A stretch of DNA of 64,000 nucleotides from Tenrec ecaudatus (GCF_050624435.1 NC_134541.1:5095983-5159982); one strand, 5' to 3'; positions 1 through 30,424 are shown, numbered from the stretch's first letter. Numbers and translations: made by a program. The notes: generated from the letters alone by a model not told the origin.

Positions 1-99
1 CGAGCTCCCAAGGGCTGCCTGCATGCCTTGGCTTGTGGCCCCCTCCTTCCGCCTGATTAGCCAGCAACGCAGCATCTTCCTTCAGTCCTGAGGGCTCTC

Positions 100-490
100 A
101 CGCTGCAGTAACAGAAACACCACCAGCCTGCGTTTGTTCTCTAACAAACAGAACCATTAAGGCAACTAGACGTTACAGTTCGGGGTTCCGGAGCCTGTGA
201 TGTCTCTCCCTCTGTTGGTCCTTGTCTCCTCAGCATCTGCCCCTTGGCTCCTCGGCAGTCTTCATGCTGTCAGGCATCTCTGTCCCTCAGCTCTGCTTCC
301 TTCAATTGCTTGTTCAATCTCTTTTATAGCTCAGAAGAGATTGACTCAAAACCCCAGCTACCCTAATCCTGTCTCATTAGCATCACAAAGATAACCCATC
401 CCATTCCCCAATGGGATTACAACTGAGACCCAGAGGTCAAGATTTATAACACTTATGGGGGGGAATGGATGGATGAAGTCCAATCTATAC
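100..490 (-). repeat. LTR-like repeat, MaLR-type, antisense copy A
   Basis: It contains the string CTGCAGTAACAGAAACACC at one end and CTCTTTTATAGCTCAGAAGAG plus a CTCATTAGCATCACAAAG block near the other. The same blocks in the same order occur at 41555-42140. I recognise this as a common afrotherian repeat resembling MaLR LTRs; no genes are in it. Confidence 0.55.
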
Positions 491-1119
491 TATCTTCCAA
501 TATCTTTCTGGTTCTTTCTTCTCATGGACTTTGTGGGGGTCACACTGGGCTCACCCAAGTATTCTAACCATATCAGCAAAGTCCCCTTTGCTCAGGAAGG
601 TGACATGCTCACAGGGTCCAGCTATCAGGTTGGGGCAGCTTTGAGGGGGTCATTATTGGCCCATCACTCAATTGAAGAAAGCATGTGACAGAGGATCAAG
701 AGACGTTGGCACTGAACACCCCTGGACAGTGGAGGGAGGCGACCCTGAGAGTGGAGCTTGGACTCGGCCACACGGGGTCACTGGCGCGTCTGCCAATGTC
801 CCCCGATTGCCTCGCAGTACTGAACACCAGCAAACCTAGTCCTCGGGAAGAAAGCCCCAAGCCAGTCTCCTTCCCTGAAGATTTCGGGTCTCAGAAACTC
901 CCTGGGGCGGCTCCACTCTGACCTGTAGGAATAGACTCTGGGGTCATGGGTTTGGTTTTCTTTGGGATAAAGTCTGATTAAACCATGCCACCAAATGCAC
1001 CCCTGTCCCCGAAAGCTACCTTGCCTTGAGAAACTCGGGAATGAGAAAATAATCATGCACGATCTGTTCTATGCAATGTCAAGGCTTAAAAGGAGCATTT
1101 AATTTTAGAACAAAAGAAA
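491..1119. other. Intergenic, nothing recognised
   Basis: No exon, SINE body or clear repeat is visible. A few short frames lack any family resemblance. Confidence 0.5.
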
Positions 1120-2480
1120 TCTAAAAAGTGAAGTTGGAGACATTCAGTATTCCAGTGACATTTGGATAATTGTATTATAAATAATGGTTGTTGCATAACG
1201 AGGGAAAACAATAACAAATAAAATAGTTTACATTTACTTGGCACTGACTGCCTACCGAGGGTAAGTCAAAAGCACTGCTATGGAGGTTTCGGCGCATACA
1301 CGCCTCGGGTGATGCCAAGCACATTGCGTGTAACATGCCTCTGTCATCAGTAAGTGGCTGCAGACCAGTTTTCTCCTCAGACACTTGCCTTGTCTCACCA
1401 GGGGACCTGCAAATAAAAGGTCCAACTCAAACCGAGCCTTCCGAGGGTTCCCGCTGGGCCACAGCAGAGAGGCCAGCTTAGAAGTTTACGGTGACCATTT
1501 AGGGCAGTGGTTCTCAACCTCCCTAATGCCAAGACCCTTTAATACAGTTCCTCATGTTATGGTGACCCCCAACCATAAAATTATTTTCATTGCTACTTCA
1601 TCATTGTAATGAATTGTCATGTAAATGCCAGATATGCAGGATGTATTTTCATTGTTACAAATTGAGCATAAATTAAAGCATAGTGATTAATCACAAAACA
1701 ATATGTAATTATATATTGTGAACTATTTATTTCTAATGACAAACAAATGAAATTTTGTCTTGAAGCATGATGTAGCATGGGGAACATCTTAATATAACAC
1801 ATACACCTGTATCTGTATGGGGTGTATGTGGTGGGGTTGGTGTGATGATGTCATCACGCCGGGTACTCATATATGGGCATATCTGCATGTGGGCAGACCT
1901 GCCTGGAGACGGATCGAGGAGCGGTGTCTCGGTTCCTAAGATCATCGGAAATATGTGTTTCCCAGTGCTCTTAGGTGACCCCTGTGAAAGCGTCGTTCAA
2001 CCCCCAGAGGGGTTTCGACCTACAGGTTGAGAACCACTGATTTGGGGAATGCCAAAGGGGTCATCTTGACAGGTTGTCACTAAGGTTACGGGACAGTCAC
2101 GGGGCCGTCTCAGGAAGAAGGACAAAGGAAATTGAAAGCAGCCTACATGAGGAAATGGCCAAGGATGTTTTCACCAATGAACTCCCGTCACGAGGCACCA
2201 TTGCCCCTTCTTCGAGGGCACCAAGGACCATCCGATGAGCATTTCTTTGGGAAGCTGCACCCCACCCACCCTCTTGCCTTCCTCATGCCTCTTGTCTTCT
2301 TTTTGTTCCTCAAACTCAGTGAACCTTTAAAAGGGACACAATCTGAGTTCCTCTGAGATGTCAAAACTGACGTGCACGTTGGGGAGCCCAGAATTCTTTG
2401 GGAGTAAGGGTTAGCGATATGGAAGATAGGTCCAGAAGCAATAGCTCCCCGCTGTGCTATGTTGCTTACTAACAGTTTCT
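1120..2480 (+). mobile_element. Mariner-like DNA transposon remnant, split by a SPIN element
   Basis: The left part (from AAAGTGAAGTTGGAGACATT) is a diverged copy of 4785-5060. After the SPIN insertion, 2040-2400 continues, and 2279-2360 reads like a mariner transposase C-terminal region (a degraded DFFLF motif, then LKGTQ). The frame is broken in several places. The right-hand part is shared with 12185-12765. Confidence 0.6.
1505..2039. mobile_element. SPIN-like hAT element 1, 535 bp, with 8-bp target duplication
   Basis: Perfect 15-bp terminal inverted repeats (CAGTGGTTCTCAACC and its complement) enclose non-coding DNA. The flanks ATTTAGGG and ATTTGGGG are a 7/8 target duplication, the size hAT elements make. 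It lies inside the mariner remnant, so it is younger. hAT elements with these ends (SPIN) are known to have spread horizontally among tetrapods, including tenrec. Confidence 0.8.
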
Positions 2481-2605
2481 ATGAGTTTGTAGCGACACTA
2501 GTGGGCACACCCTCCTCCATCTCAAGTCAGCAGAGCTTAGCTGCTAGCCAAAGAGTGGGCTGTTCAAAGCCATCAGCCCCCTGTCCTCAGAACTGAGGTG
2601 GCAGT
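2481..2605. other. Unassigned intergenic
   Basis: No feature is seen between the mariner remnant and the first SINE. Confidence 0.5.
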
Positions 2606-2706
2606 TGGCTTCCATAAGGACTGCAGCCTTGGAAGCCTGGGAGGCAGTTCTACTCTGTCTTGGGGTCTCTTGTGAGTCAAAACCAACCCGCCAGCAACAG
2701 GTTTTT
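2606..2706 (+). repeat. SINE 3' half
   Basis: It has the GGCAGTTCTACTCTGTC block and the closing GAGTCAAAACC segment of the local tRNA-derived SINE; the tRNA-like head is missing. Confidence 0.7.
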
Positions 2707-2739
2707 GTATCCCAAGTGTTGTGTTGCTTTTATGCATGT

Positions 2740-2945
2740 GAGCCCTGGTGGCGAAGTGGATTATGCACTGGGCTGCTAACTGTAAGGTCAGCCGTTCGAA
2801 ACTACCAGCTGCTCCTCAGGAGAAAGATGAGGTTTCTATTTCTGTAAAGAGTTACCATCTCAGAAACCCAAACAGGCCATTGTACTCTATCCCATAGAGT
2901 TGCTGTGAGTCAGAATTGACTTGATGGCTGTGAGTTATTGTTGTT
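2740..2945 (+). repeat. Afrotherian tRNA-derived SINE, near full length
   Basis: This is the reference copy for the family. The head AGCCCTGGTGGCGAAGTGG carries the A-box, GCCGTTCGAAACTACC the B-box for RNA polymerase III, then GAGAAAGATGAGG, and a tail ending GAGTCAGAATTGACTTGATGG. About 200 bp; no coding capacity. Confidence 0.85.
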
Positions 2946-2984
2946 CTACTTCATCGTAAAATTAGGAAGGAGCTCTTATTATTT

Positions 2985-3075
2985 TTACTGCTGATTTTCA
3001 GAGGAGCAAATAGAGGCTCAGAGGGTGAGTAGCCTGTGGGAGGCCACACCTCAGGGAAAGCCAAAAACCACTGTG
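2985..3075 (-). repeat. MIR relic
   Basis: GAGGAGCAAATAGAGGCTCAGAGGGTGAG is the antisense MIR 3' core shared by mammals; diverged. Confidence 0.6.
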
Positions 3076-3204
3076 ACTCCCGTGGCATGCGGCCTCCAAT
3101 GCTGAGCGGGCGGTCTAGAAACGACAGGTAGGAACCTGACACGTGGAGACAGTGCAGGGCGGAAACACGCAGAGTAGTTTTTGACATGCCAAGATTTTTC
3201 CCCC

Positions 3205-3380
3205 AACTCCTACTCACTGTCATCGAGTCGATTCTGACCCATAGCAACTCTGAGAGGATTTCTGAGGCTGTCGCTCTCTGTGGGAGCAGGCAGCCTCATC
3301 TAGTTCCCAAGGACCCTCTGGTGGTTTTGAACCGCCTAGTGATTAGCAGTCAAGCCATTACCCAACAGCACCCCTTGGCC
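3205..3380 (-). repeat. SINE, antisense
   Basis: It begins CACTGTCATCGAGTCGATTC and ends at a degraded tRNA head (CCAACAGCACCCC). Confidence 0.8.
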
Positions 3381-4404
3381 GTTTAACAACAGAAGACTGC
3401 AGTATCTAAAAAAATTATGCAGAAGAGAAAAATACTCCCCCGAACAGGTCCCTTCAAAACCCCCAAAGTTAACTTGTCATCATCCGGCTGGAAGACAGCC
3501 TTCTACATCTACCCGCTACCCCCTCCACCCCCGCAGATGTTTCTTTTTAGATTCCATTTAACTAGGCTAAGCATAATGAAGACTTATTCAATCAGCCAGT
3601 CACCAAACACTTCTTTATGTAAAAGCAGGAGAAGGTAAAGGTTATACCAAGAAACTTCCAGAACACCTGGGGCACTTTTGCATCACGGTCTTGGACGCTG
3701 CCACGTTCCCTCCTTATCATCGTTGCCAGCAACTGAAGACTCCTCAGCCGCCCTGTTCCCCGTGGCAAAGGCCCCAGCCCCGGCGAACTGCTCATTAGAT
3801 AAGAGGCCATCGATGTCTGTGCTTATACCAAAGTTCAAAGCGGGGCCACCGGCATAAAAACAACGTTTGCCCAACAGACTAGCGGACATGTTCCAAAATG
3901 GACACGCCTGTGGGACCCATTGGTGGAAATCAGAGGGATCGAAAGAACGTTCCTGGCAAATGCACCGGGCTGTTTACACACTTTTGGGTACAAATGATTT
4001 TTATAACACTCTGAGGAGCCAAACCTGCCACCTCCGGGGTAGTTTAAAAAAGTTTGTGTACCAGCTGCTAGTCAGGCATCAAAAAGCCAGAGGTGAGAAG
4101 CAAGAAGCAAACCGTGATGTCTGCGCAGTCACCCACCCCCTGGCCCTCTCTCCTCGGTGCCTCCACCCCACCCCTACCCCATCCAGTGAAGCAGCCCTCA
4201 CCCAAAACACAGACTCACTGGCATGGAGTCTGTGCCGGCTCATAGCGACCCCTAATTCTCTGACCAGGCAGCAGTCCACAGTCCACAGTCCACCTGGGGA
4301 CCCGGCACACAGCGTCCGAGTCGGAGGCCGCCGTCCCAGAAAAGTCTCCTAAAAATCCCTCTAAACACTGACTTTCCCAACATGCAGATAGCGAGGCAGG
4401 CCCT
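3381..4404. other. Mostly unique intergenic DNA
   Basis: Nothing with coding support is seen. 4200-4270 holds a short antisense SINE scrap (CATAGCGACCCC). A 161-codon open frame at 3867-4352 has no recognisable domain and I do not call it. Confidence 0.5.
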
Positions 4405-4690
4405 GAGGAGCGCCGGTGGTGCAGTGTTTAAACGCTGAGCTGCCAATCAAAGGGCCATCAGTTTGAGCCTACCCCGAGGGTACTTGGGAGAAAGGCCTGG
4501 CAGACTGCTCCGGTTGCGATGACAGCCAAGGGAGCCCCTGCAGGCAGCTCTGCTCCATCACAGAAGATTCAAGTTGACAATCAGATCGATGGCACCACCA
4601 CCACAGAGCCTGGGGGGGGGGGGGGGCAGGGGGGATAGGTTACTGCGCTCCGCTGCTGAGTGAGAGGCTGCGGGTTTGAGTTAACTGTGG
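4405..4690 (+). repeat. SINE followed by poly-G tract and a second SINE scrap
   Basis: The SINE runs 4405-4600 with an altered B-box. A G-rich run (4613-4635) then meets a partial tRNA head (4640-4680). The G run could fold as a quadruplex. Confidence 0.65.
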
Positions 4691-4784
4691 AAGAAAGGCT
4701 GGACTCACTCACTACTTCCCAAAATACCCCGTGGGATAGATTTCTGTGGCACTCAGGGCTTCAGGGACTCACAGCCTCTGACAT

Positions 4785-5060
4785 CGGAAAAGTGAAGTTG
4801 GAAAGACATTCAGCCTTCCAACGACACTGGGGCACTTGTAGTAGAAAGAACAATCGTTGTGGAAGTGAGTGAAAATGAAGTGAAACAGCACACACTTATT
4901 TGGCACCTCCGAGGAGGGGGAAGTCAAAAAATATCGCTGTGACGAAACAGTTCACACACGCACAGGTTTATTCCCAACAAAATGTGTCTGCACGTGTCTC
5001 CGCTCACCCAAGGGTGGCTGCAGACGCGCTCTCTCTGTCAGACCCCTGTCCTGGTCAGCA
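4785..5060 (+). mobile_element. Mariner-like 5' fragment, second copy of the 1120 unit
   Basis: It shares with 1123-1400 the ordered blocks AAAAGTGAAGTTGGA, AGACATTCAG, TGGCAC, GAAGTCAAAA and GTGGCTGCAGAC. The transposase part seen in the first copy is missing here. Confidence 0.5.
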
Positions 5061-6592
5061 CACTGCTGCTGTGGGTCTCAGCGTGGCGCGTGGCTTCGCC
5101 ATCAGTTCTCTCGCTGCTGAGACTCAGCGCCACACCTGCCATGTGCCCAGCAGAGCTCTCTGCAAAGCTTTGGATAGGAGGGGCAAGAGACGCGAAGTCT
5201 AACTGACGCCAAGAGTGACCGCTTGGGGTAACTGGGATCTGCCTGAGGCCGAAATGGCTGGGCAACTGGTTGGGCAGGTGCCTGGGAAGAGCGAGAGGAG
5301 GAGTTTGGATTCCAGGAAGTCAACCATCCTTCCCTCCATTCTAGAGGAAAGGCAGGCTACTTCCTTTTCTCTCAATCTTGATTTCTAGAAACAGGGAAGC
5401 ACTCAGAGCACAAGCAGGGTCACACCTCTGACTTCTCTAGCCGGTCTCCTGCGGGCCTCAGGCAGAGCTGTTTCCTCACCGCTCAGAGCCGCCCGTGTGT
5501 CACAGCAAAACCATGCCCTCCCCCCCACCCCCCAGGACAGAGTTTCCACCCATTAATCTTTCAGAAGTTGACTTCCAGGCTTTTTCAGCGATGGCTTTGG
5601 GTCATCTCGAACTTGCAACTTTTGAGGTCTTGTCCCATTTGCACCGCCCAGGGAGCCCGTTCCTCTACGCCCTTCCTGGCCCCACTCCAAATTCAGCTCG
5701 TGTCCTCTTCTAGAGCCCTCCCACGGCCTCAGAGCCATTTGTTCTTGGACGTGTTTTCCAACTGGCAGTTGAAATTTCCAATCACGGGTTTATAATCTAC
5801 ACACTGACAAAACTTTCTATCCGCATGAGTGTAACAGCAATAATGCAAAATTGCCCGAGAAGGCACTAAATAGGTGGTGACGGTTCAAGTGGAAAAACTC
5901 ATTTAAATGATTTAAGAGAAGTTATTATAACAGGCGATTTTCCCCATGACCTTCAAATATTGATCTTCTCTGGATAAGCACAGATGCTGTAGAACCCCCA
6001 GACGCAACGCTGACACCAGCACTCGCCGACCCTAACTGACAACACGCATGACTGAGGGTGTAGGAGGCCTGCGCGAAAACGGAAGTGAGCCCTATCCTTT
6101 CTACTGTTGAAAGGGGCAAAGACAAGACACCCTTTTAATCTGGAGCTGAAGTCACTCCCAGAGGTCACCTTTCGAACAAATAAGAGACTGCGCAGAAAAA
6201 TAACCAATGGCACCCATCAAGAATGCCACCCTGGTACTTGAAGGTTTGGAGAGAGGTAAGCTCAGGCCACACCAGGTGACACTGTCAAGGAGTGACATCA
6301 GAATGACAGACTATAAATTTTGGGGAGCAGATATCAGCCAAACTTGATATTTTTAGGAAAAAATATCCCTGTAGTGCATTATAGCAACAAAACCATTTTT
6401 CGCCAGCCCAGCTTACTTGTATGAATACCCTACAAGGATACAACTCTGAGCTAACATAGCTTTTGAACTCCTAAGGGGCCCTGGGTAGAAACGCCAGCTT
6501 TCCCCATTAACGATGACACTTAGCACTGACCGAGCTCCATTTGTGCAAGCTATACGCCCGTGCTGTGGTTTCCTGACTGACAGTGTCTTTAG
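5061..6592. other. Long unassigned intergenic stretch
   Basis: No SINE body, LINE or exon was recognised. Several overlapping short frames at 5040-5320 look like chance in GC-rich DNA. Confidence 0.5.
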
Positions 6593-6780
6593 AGGAGTCC
6601 TGGCGGCGTAATGGTTATACGCTGGCCTGTAATCTGCATGGTTGGCAGTTTGAAACTACCAGCAGCTCCTTGGGAGGAAGATGAGACTTTTCACTCCCGT
6701 AAACAGTTACAGCCCCAGAAACCCACAGGGGGTTATTATGAGTCAGCATTGACTCAATGGCAGTGCGTTTGGTTTCAGTG
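6593..6780 (+). repeat. SINE
   Basis: The head is GAGTCCTGGCGGCGTAATGG and the tail GAGTCAGCATTGACTCAATGG; both Pol III boxes are recognisable. Confidence 0.8.
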
Positions 6781-6869
6781 GCTGCATAGTGGCTGATTTT
6801 GTCCAATGTTCCGGAGTTTTAGATACGAGCTTGTAGTCATTAGTATTTGTGAACCTGTCAACCGAAAAG

Positions 6870-7055
6870 CAAACTCACTACTATCGACTCAATGCTGACT
6901 CATAGCGACCTCCTGTGGGTTTCCAAGACTGTAACTGTTGACGTGAGGAGAACGCCTCATCTTTCTTCCGCAGAGCAGCTGGGTAGTCTCGAACTGCTGA
7001 GTTGAGGATCACAGTCCAATGTGCAACCACTATGCGACCAGGGCTCTTTGTGAAC
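6870..7055 (-). repeat. SINE, antisense
   Basis: Full antisense body from ACTCACTACTATCGACTC to the tRNA head ACTATGCGACCAGGGCTC. Confidence 0.8.
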
Positions 7056-7082
7056 CTATAACAATGTTTTGTTTTTTAAAGA

Positions 7083-7215
7083 CACTAACCTCACTGCCAT
7101 CAAGTTGATTCTGACTCATAGAGACCCTATAGGACAGAGTAGAACTGCCCCTGTGGGTTTCCAACACTGTGACTCTCTCCTGGAGTAGAAAGCCTCATCT
7201 TTCTCTTGCCTCCAG
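7083..7215 (-). repeat. SINE, antisense, 3' part
   Basis: It runs from CTCACTGCCATCAAGTTG through CCCCTGTGGGTTTCCAACAC; the tRNA head is lost. Confidence 0.8.
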
Positions 7216-7344
7216 CAATAACTTTTTTAAAAATAAAAATTCAATGTAGAAAAATTTTACAAAAACAATTTTGATGTTACTATTTATGTAATCTAAAAAT
7301 ATTATATGTATTATATTTGCAACTACATCCCACACATTATTCTA

Positions 7345-7785
7345 CAATTAAAATTGACAATGCACATTCCTAAGGATCCTCCTGCCAGAAGAATCGATGC
7401 ATTTGAATTGTGGTGCTGGAGAAGAATATCGAAAGTGCCACGGACTGCCCGAAAGACAAACAACTCTGTCTTGAAAGAAATTTGGCCAGAGAGCTCCTTA
7501 GAGACAAGGATGGCGAGATGTCATCTTACCTGCTTGGGACATGCGGTCAGGAGAGAGACTAGTCCCTGCAGAAAGACAGCATGCTTGGCAGAGTGGAAGG
7601 ACAGCAAAAAGGAGAAAGGCCCTCGACGAGATGCACGGGCACAGTGGCCATAACAATGGGCTTGCGCGCTGAAAAATTAGGAGGATGACCAAGGACCAGG
7701 CAGTTTTCTGCTCCGTTGTGTGTGGGGTTGCTATGGGTCGGGACCAACTCTGTGGCCCCTAACAATGATGATTCTGCATGATCTG
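7345..7785 (+). mobile_element. RTE-type LINE, 3' end with reverse-transcriptase C-terminal remnant
   Basis: An open stretch reads RRIDAFELWCWRRISKVPRT, the hallmark C-terminal motif of RTE and BovB-like retrotransposons. It is followed by the family's 3' tail (GGTTGCTATGGGTCGGGACC and CCTAACAATGATGATT). It is truncated upstream and carries no intact enzyme. Confidence 0.8.
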
Positions 7786-8224
7786 TAAGGGAGGAGGCCC
7801 CTGGGGAGGTGTGCAAGGGGGTCAACCTCGCTCTTTAGAACAATCCACTGAACAAGACCAAACCAGCACAGTCTAGAAGGCAGGAAAGGCAGGGGAACTA
7901 GAGAGAGGCAATCTGGGGCGGCAACCTGGAAATGGGCACAGTCAGCAATGCCCACGGAACAATGTGTGCCTGAACTGTTGGGCAGGACGCTAATTTGCCG
8001 TGGCAAACACAATCAACTGTCCAAAAGAGAGGTGAAGAAAAATCGTTGAGCACTTACCGTGTGAAACAATGCGAAATAAAACCCAGAGTTGTGGGGAAAC
8101 GCAGACGTCGAGAAGGAACCAGCAGGGATGGAGGGCACGGCCTGGCTGTAGGCGGAGAGGAGACCGGTCGCTGCAGTTGCTGGGAGATGCCATCGCGGCG
8201 ACACACCTCGTGGCCACCGTCTCA
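7786..8224. other. Unassigned intergenic
   Basis: No feature could be supported. Confidence 0.45.
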
Positions 8225-8345
8225 GAACTGCTTCATGATGCAAGCAGAACGCCTCATCTTTCTCCCACGGAGCGGCTGGTAGGCTCGAACCACCAGCCTT
8301 CTGGTCAGCAACCCAGCGCTTCGGCCACAGGGTCCCTGGAGAGCC
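8225..8345 (-). repeat. SINE, antisense, partial
   Basis: AGAACGCCTCATCTTTCTCCC and GGTAGGCTCGAACCACC identify the middle and B-box part. Confidence 0.7.
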
Positions 8346-8985
8346 TTTTCTGGTTCAAGGCTGGGGACGCTTTCGCGACAGAGTTTTGAACGCGTATTTC
8401 CCCCCTCCCCCTCTTCGTTCTCGTCGTTTCGGCTTCACAGTCTCCCACGCTCCCACCAGCCCTCCATGAGCCCCTCTGGGAAGAGCAAGGTCTCTACTGG
8501 GTGGTGTGGCGAGGCTGCCACCAAGGGCGCGGGCATACTGCCGGTCCAGGATCTATGCAAGGTCGCCGGGAGCTGGGGCCTCAACTGCAGCGCCCACCAC
8601 CCAAGCGCTGCCAGAAACGTCAGGGGTGCACCCCGCCTCCCCCAGCCACCTCTCTGCCCCAACCCCTGCGGCCCCTTCCTTGCGTGGGGCTGCTCCTCCT
8701 GCTCCTATCCGTGCCCTGGGGTCATCTCTCTTCCAGGTGCATTTAACGCCCTGGGGTTTCTCAGGACCCTGGCCTCTAACTCTTCACATTTCTGGTATCC
8801 CCTTCAATAACGGTTTGTCCTAGTGTAAGGGCCCCCCTTTCCCACGCGCCTTCTTTTCACACACACTTCCCGGCTCCCTCTTTTTGCCTCTGTCCGCCAT
8901 TTTCCCCTCCCTTTACGTCTCCTCCTTTCAGAGATGTCTACTCCCGGTACCCTCCCCTTCCTCTTCAGCCTACTCCCCTATACCT
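8346..8985. other. GC-rich unassigned DNA upstream of the CTCF-motif cluster
   Basis: It is pyrimidine-rich with no repeat or exon recognised; open frames here are long only because stops are rare in C-rich DNA. Confidence 0.5.
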
Positions 8986-9380
8986 CAGCGCCCCCTCAGG
9001 GTGCCCCTGCGCACCCCTTATCCACGTCTCCTCTCCCGAGCTTCTCGGCGCCCCCTTCTGGCCCTGTCCATCTCTCTCCTCTCGGGCGCCCCCTCCAGGC
9101 TCCTCCTCCCGCTGCATGTCCCTCAGATCTCTCCTCAGATCTCTCCCCTCAGATCTCTCACTGCCCCCTTTAAGGAGCCCCCTTCACTCCCTAACGAGGG
9201 CGCCCCCCTCAAAGGCCCTCGCCTTCCCCGCACACCGCCCCCTTGTCCAGTGCGCGCGCAGACCCACCTCAGCCACTTTATCCGCACGCTGCTCTCGGGC
9301 GCCCCCTGCAGGTGCCCCTGCATCTCCGTCTCTCGTCAGCTCCTCTGCCCGCCAGTCGGGCGCCCCCTCCAGGCTCACCT
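8986..9380. promoter_or_regulatory. Cluster of six CTCF-like motifs upstream of CTCFL
   Basis: Six copies of a GCGCCCCCT core (reverse strand AGGGGGCGC, the heart of the CTCF motif) occur at about 8986-9005, 9046-9064, 9083-9103, 9196-9217, 9296-9320 and 9357-9380. The 9046 copy (CGGCGCCCCCTTCTGGCC) is the closest to consensus. Four share a TCGGGCGCCCCCT or near-identical start. They sit 50-450 bases before the presumed first exon. Human CTCFL promoters are reported to be controlled by CTCF, so auto- or cross-regulation is plausible, but binding is inferred. Confidence 0.55.
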
Positions 9381-9435
9381 CCAGGCACCCTCCAATGCTA
9401 TCCGCGGCTCACCCTGGCTCCGCCCTTAGGCCCCC

Positions 9436-9528
9436 TTGGCTCCCTCGCGCGCCTGCGCACTAACGCCTAGCCCCCTAGCGAGCTTATCCAGCAGGCATCG
9501 GCGGCAGCGCCCGCTGCTGAGGCGCGAG
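9436..9528 (+). other. CTCFL: Probable non-coding exon 1 (5' UTR) of CTCFL
   Basis: A strong splice donor (GCGAG followed by GTGAGT) ends at 9528 inside the CpG island, 416 bases before the acceptor of the first coding exon. There is no ATG in frame with the CTCFL start. The 5' end is a guess; the donor is well supported. Confidence 0.5.
9449..9458. promoter_or_regulatory. NRF1-type site GCGCCTGCGC
   Basis: This is a perfect match to the GCGC-N-TGCGC palindrome bound by NRF1, inside the CpG island. NRF1 binding is known to be blocked by CpG methylation, which fits a gene switched by methylation. Function is inferred from motif and position. Confidence 0.5.
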
Positions 9529-9955
9529 GTGAGTCCACGCAGGACCTGCGGGCCGGGGCCGGGCCACGCCTCCCGCGGTGAGGGCTCCGGGGGGCGCGTG
9601 GGCAGCCGTCGGGGGGCGGACCCGGTTCTGCAAGGGGTGCCTGTGGGGCCTCAGGCCCGCCGTCACCGGCCGGTGTGGACCGAAGGCCACGGGCCCTCAA
9701 GCCGCCTCGGCGCGGTCATTGCAGAAGGTGAAGCGGTGCCCCTGGGGAGAGCCGCACCCGGGCCTAGGAATGTGCATTTTCCAAAGGCCTCTCTGGGCCC
9801 AGGAGCATGCACGTCCCAGAAGCTGCTCGGCCCCAAGCGGTGTGGTTCTGGAATCCTTGGGCCGGGTCCCCACGGTCTGCACCCCGACTTGATCTGCCGC
9901 CCCGACCCCGGGGGTCCCGCTAAGACGCTCGATCTCCCCCGCAGATCCAGACAGA

Positions 9956-29233
<19,278 letters not shown>

Positions 29234-29469
29234 CGGACACGGACCGAGAAGGGTAGTGCCCGTCCCCGAGCATGTTCTCAATGTTCCGCCGGGGGACGGG
29301 CGGCCTCGCACTTCCCAAAATTGAAAGTAGCACTTAGAATTGTTTGCCTTTTTTCTGACTAGATTTTCCACGGAGTTCGGCCGTGGTTTCGGTCTCTGTG
29401 AGGGAAGGAGTTGTAGTTTGAGGAGAATCAGCGCTGTCAGCAGCAATACAGGGTCATCTTAAGGCACTG

Positions 29470-29830
29470 CGGAGGGTCGCTGGGCTAAGCATGGGGCTGC
29501 GAACGACGAGATTCACGGTTCAAACCCACCGCCTGGTCCTCTGGAGATGAGACCGTCAGCTCATCTGCAGAGCGTCTGGGAGATGGAGTCTCTGAAGCTG
29601 CGCGGCAGGTCTCCTCTGTCCTAGAGGGTCCTGTGAGTCGGAATCGACCTGATGGCAACAGGCTTGGCTTGGTTTTGGTTACAGACCATCTGGTGTCCCT
29701 AGGTTTATGCTTGGCCGCTAACCGGAAGGTTGGCAGTTCAAACCCAGGGGCACTGTGGAAGAATGGCCTGGCCACCTGCTCCTGTAAAAATGACAGCTAA
29801 GAACCCCTGCCTCCGGGCGTCGGAACAGAC
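29470..29830 (+). repeat. Two sense SINE copies in the presumed CTCFL 3' UTR
   Basis: 29470-29675 is full length (tail GTGAGTCGGAATCGACCTGATGG); 29700-29830 is partial (B-box GTTGGCAGTTCAAACCC). Confidence 0.8.
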
Positions 29831-30424
29831 GAAGGGCCGCAGATCTGACGAGAGGGCTGCTTTCACAGTCACTGCTTCAGCGGAGAGTCGAGGCTGGGCG
29901 AGTTTCCGTTGAATTGCCCATACCCGCGAGATGCCCATTATTTTTATGATTTCCGATGTAAAAGATGAATTTTGATACCCTTTTTTACACCCATGAATTT
30001 CCCACACCACTTCCCATGACCACGACACCTTCGATGCGTCCTGCACAGTGGAAGCGAGTGAAGGAGGAGAAGAACACCTGAGATCAGGCAGTAGCACAGG
30101 AGCGGGACATCCTGTTCCCACCGAGGGCGCCGCAGGCAGGGCCACACCCGGAATTCCTGGTTCCGTTAGGGGTCTCCGCCCATCACATCGTTTGGCAGCT
30201 ATGAAATTGCCCCCGCTGTGTTCTACCGTGATTGTCAGTAGCACCATTTGTAACCCTTTGGTTTTGCTAAGACCAGTCTGCTTATGTAGCTTTAAGTAAT
30301 GGCAGGGCCAGCCAAAACACAAACATTTGCTGATGAATTGCTTCCTTGTCCGGAATCTGAACATTTTCAGAGTGCCCTGTAATGAGTCTGTGCCCGATTG
30401 TGGAGGTTGCCTGGCCTCTGGCTG

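Noticed and set aside
2132-2356. Short frame that looked like a small protein
   Set aside because: It is degraded mariner transposase sequence.
2740-2800. tRNA gene suspected from A- and B-box-like sequence
   Set aside because: It is the head of a SINE; no cloverleaf with an anticodon arm can be drawn. The same applies to the other SINE heads.
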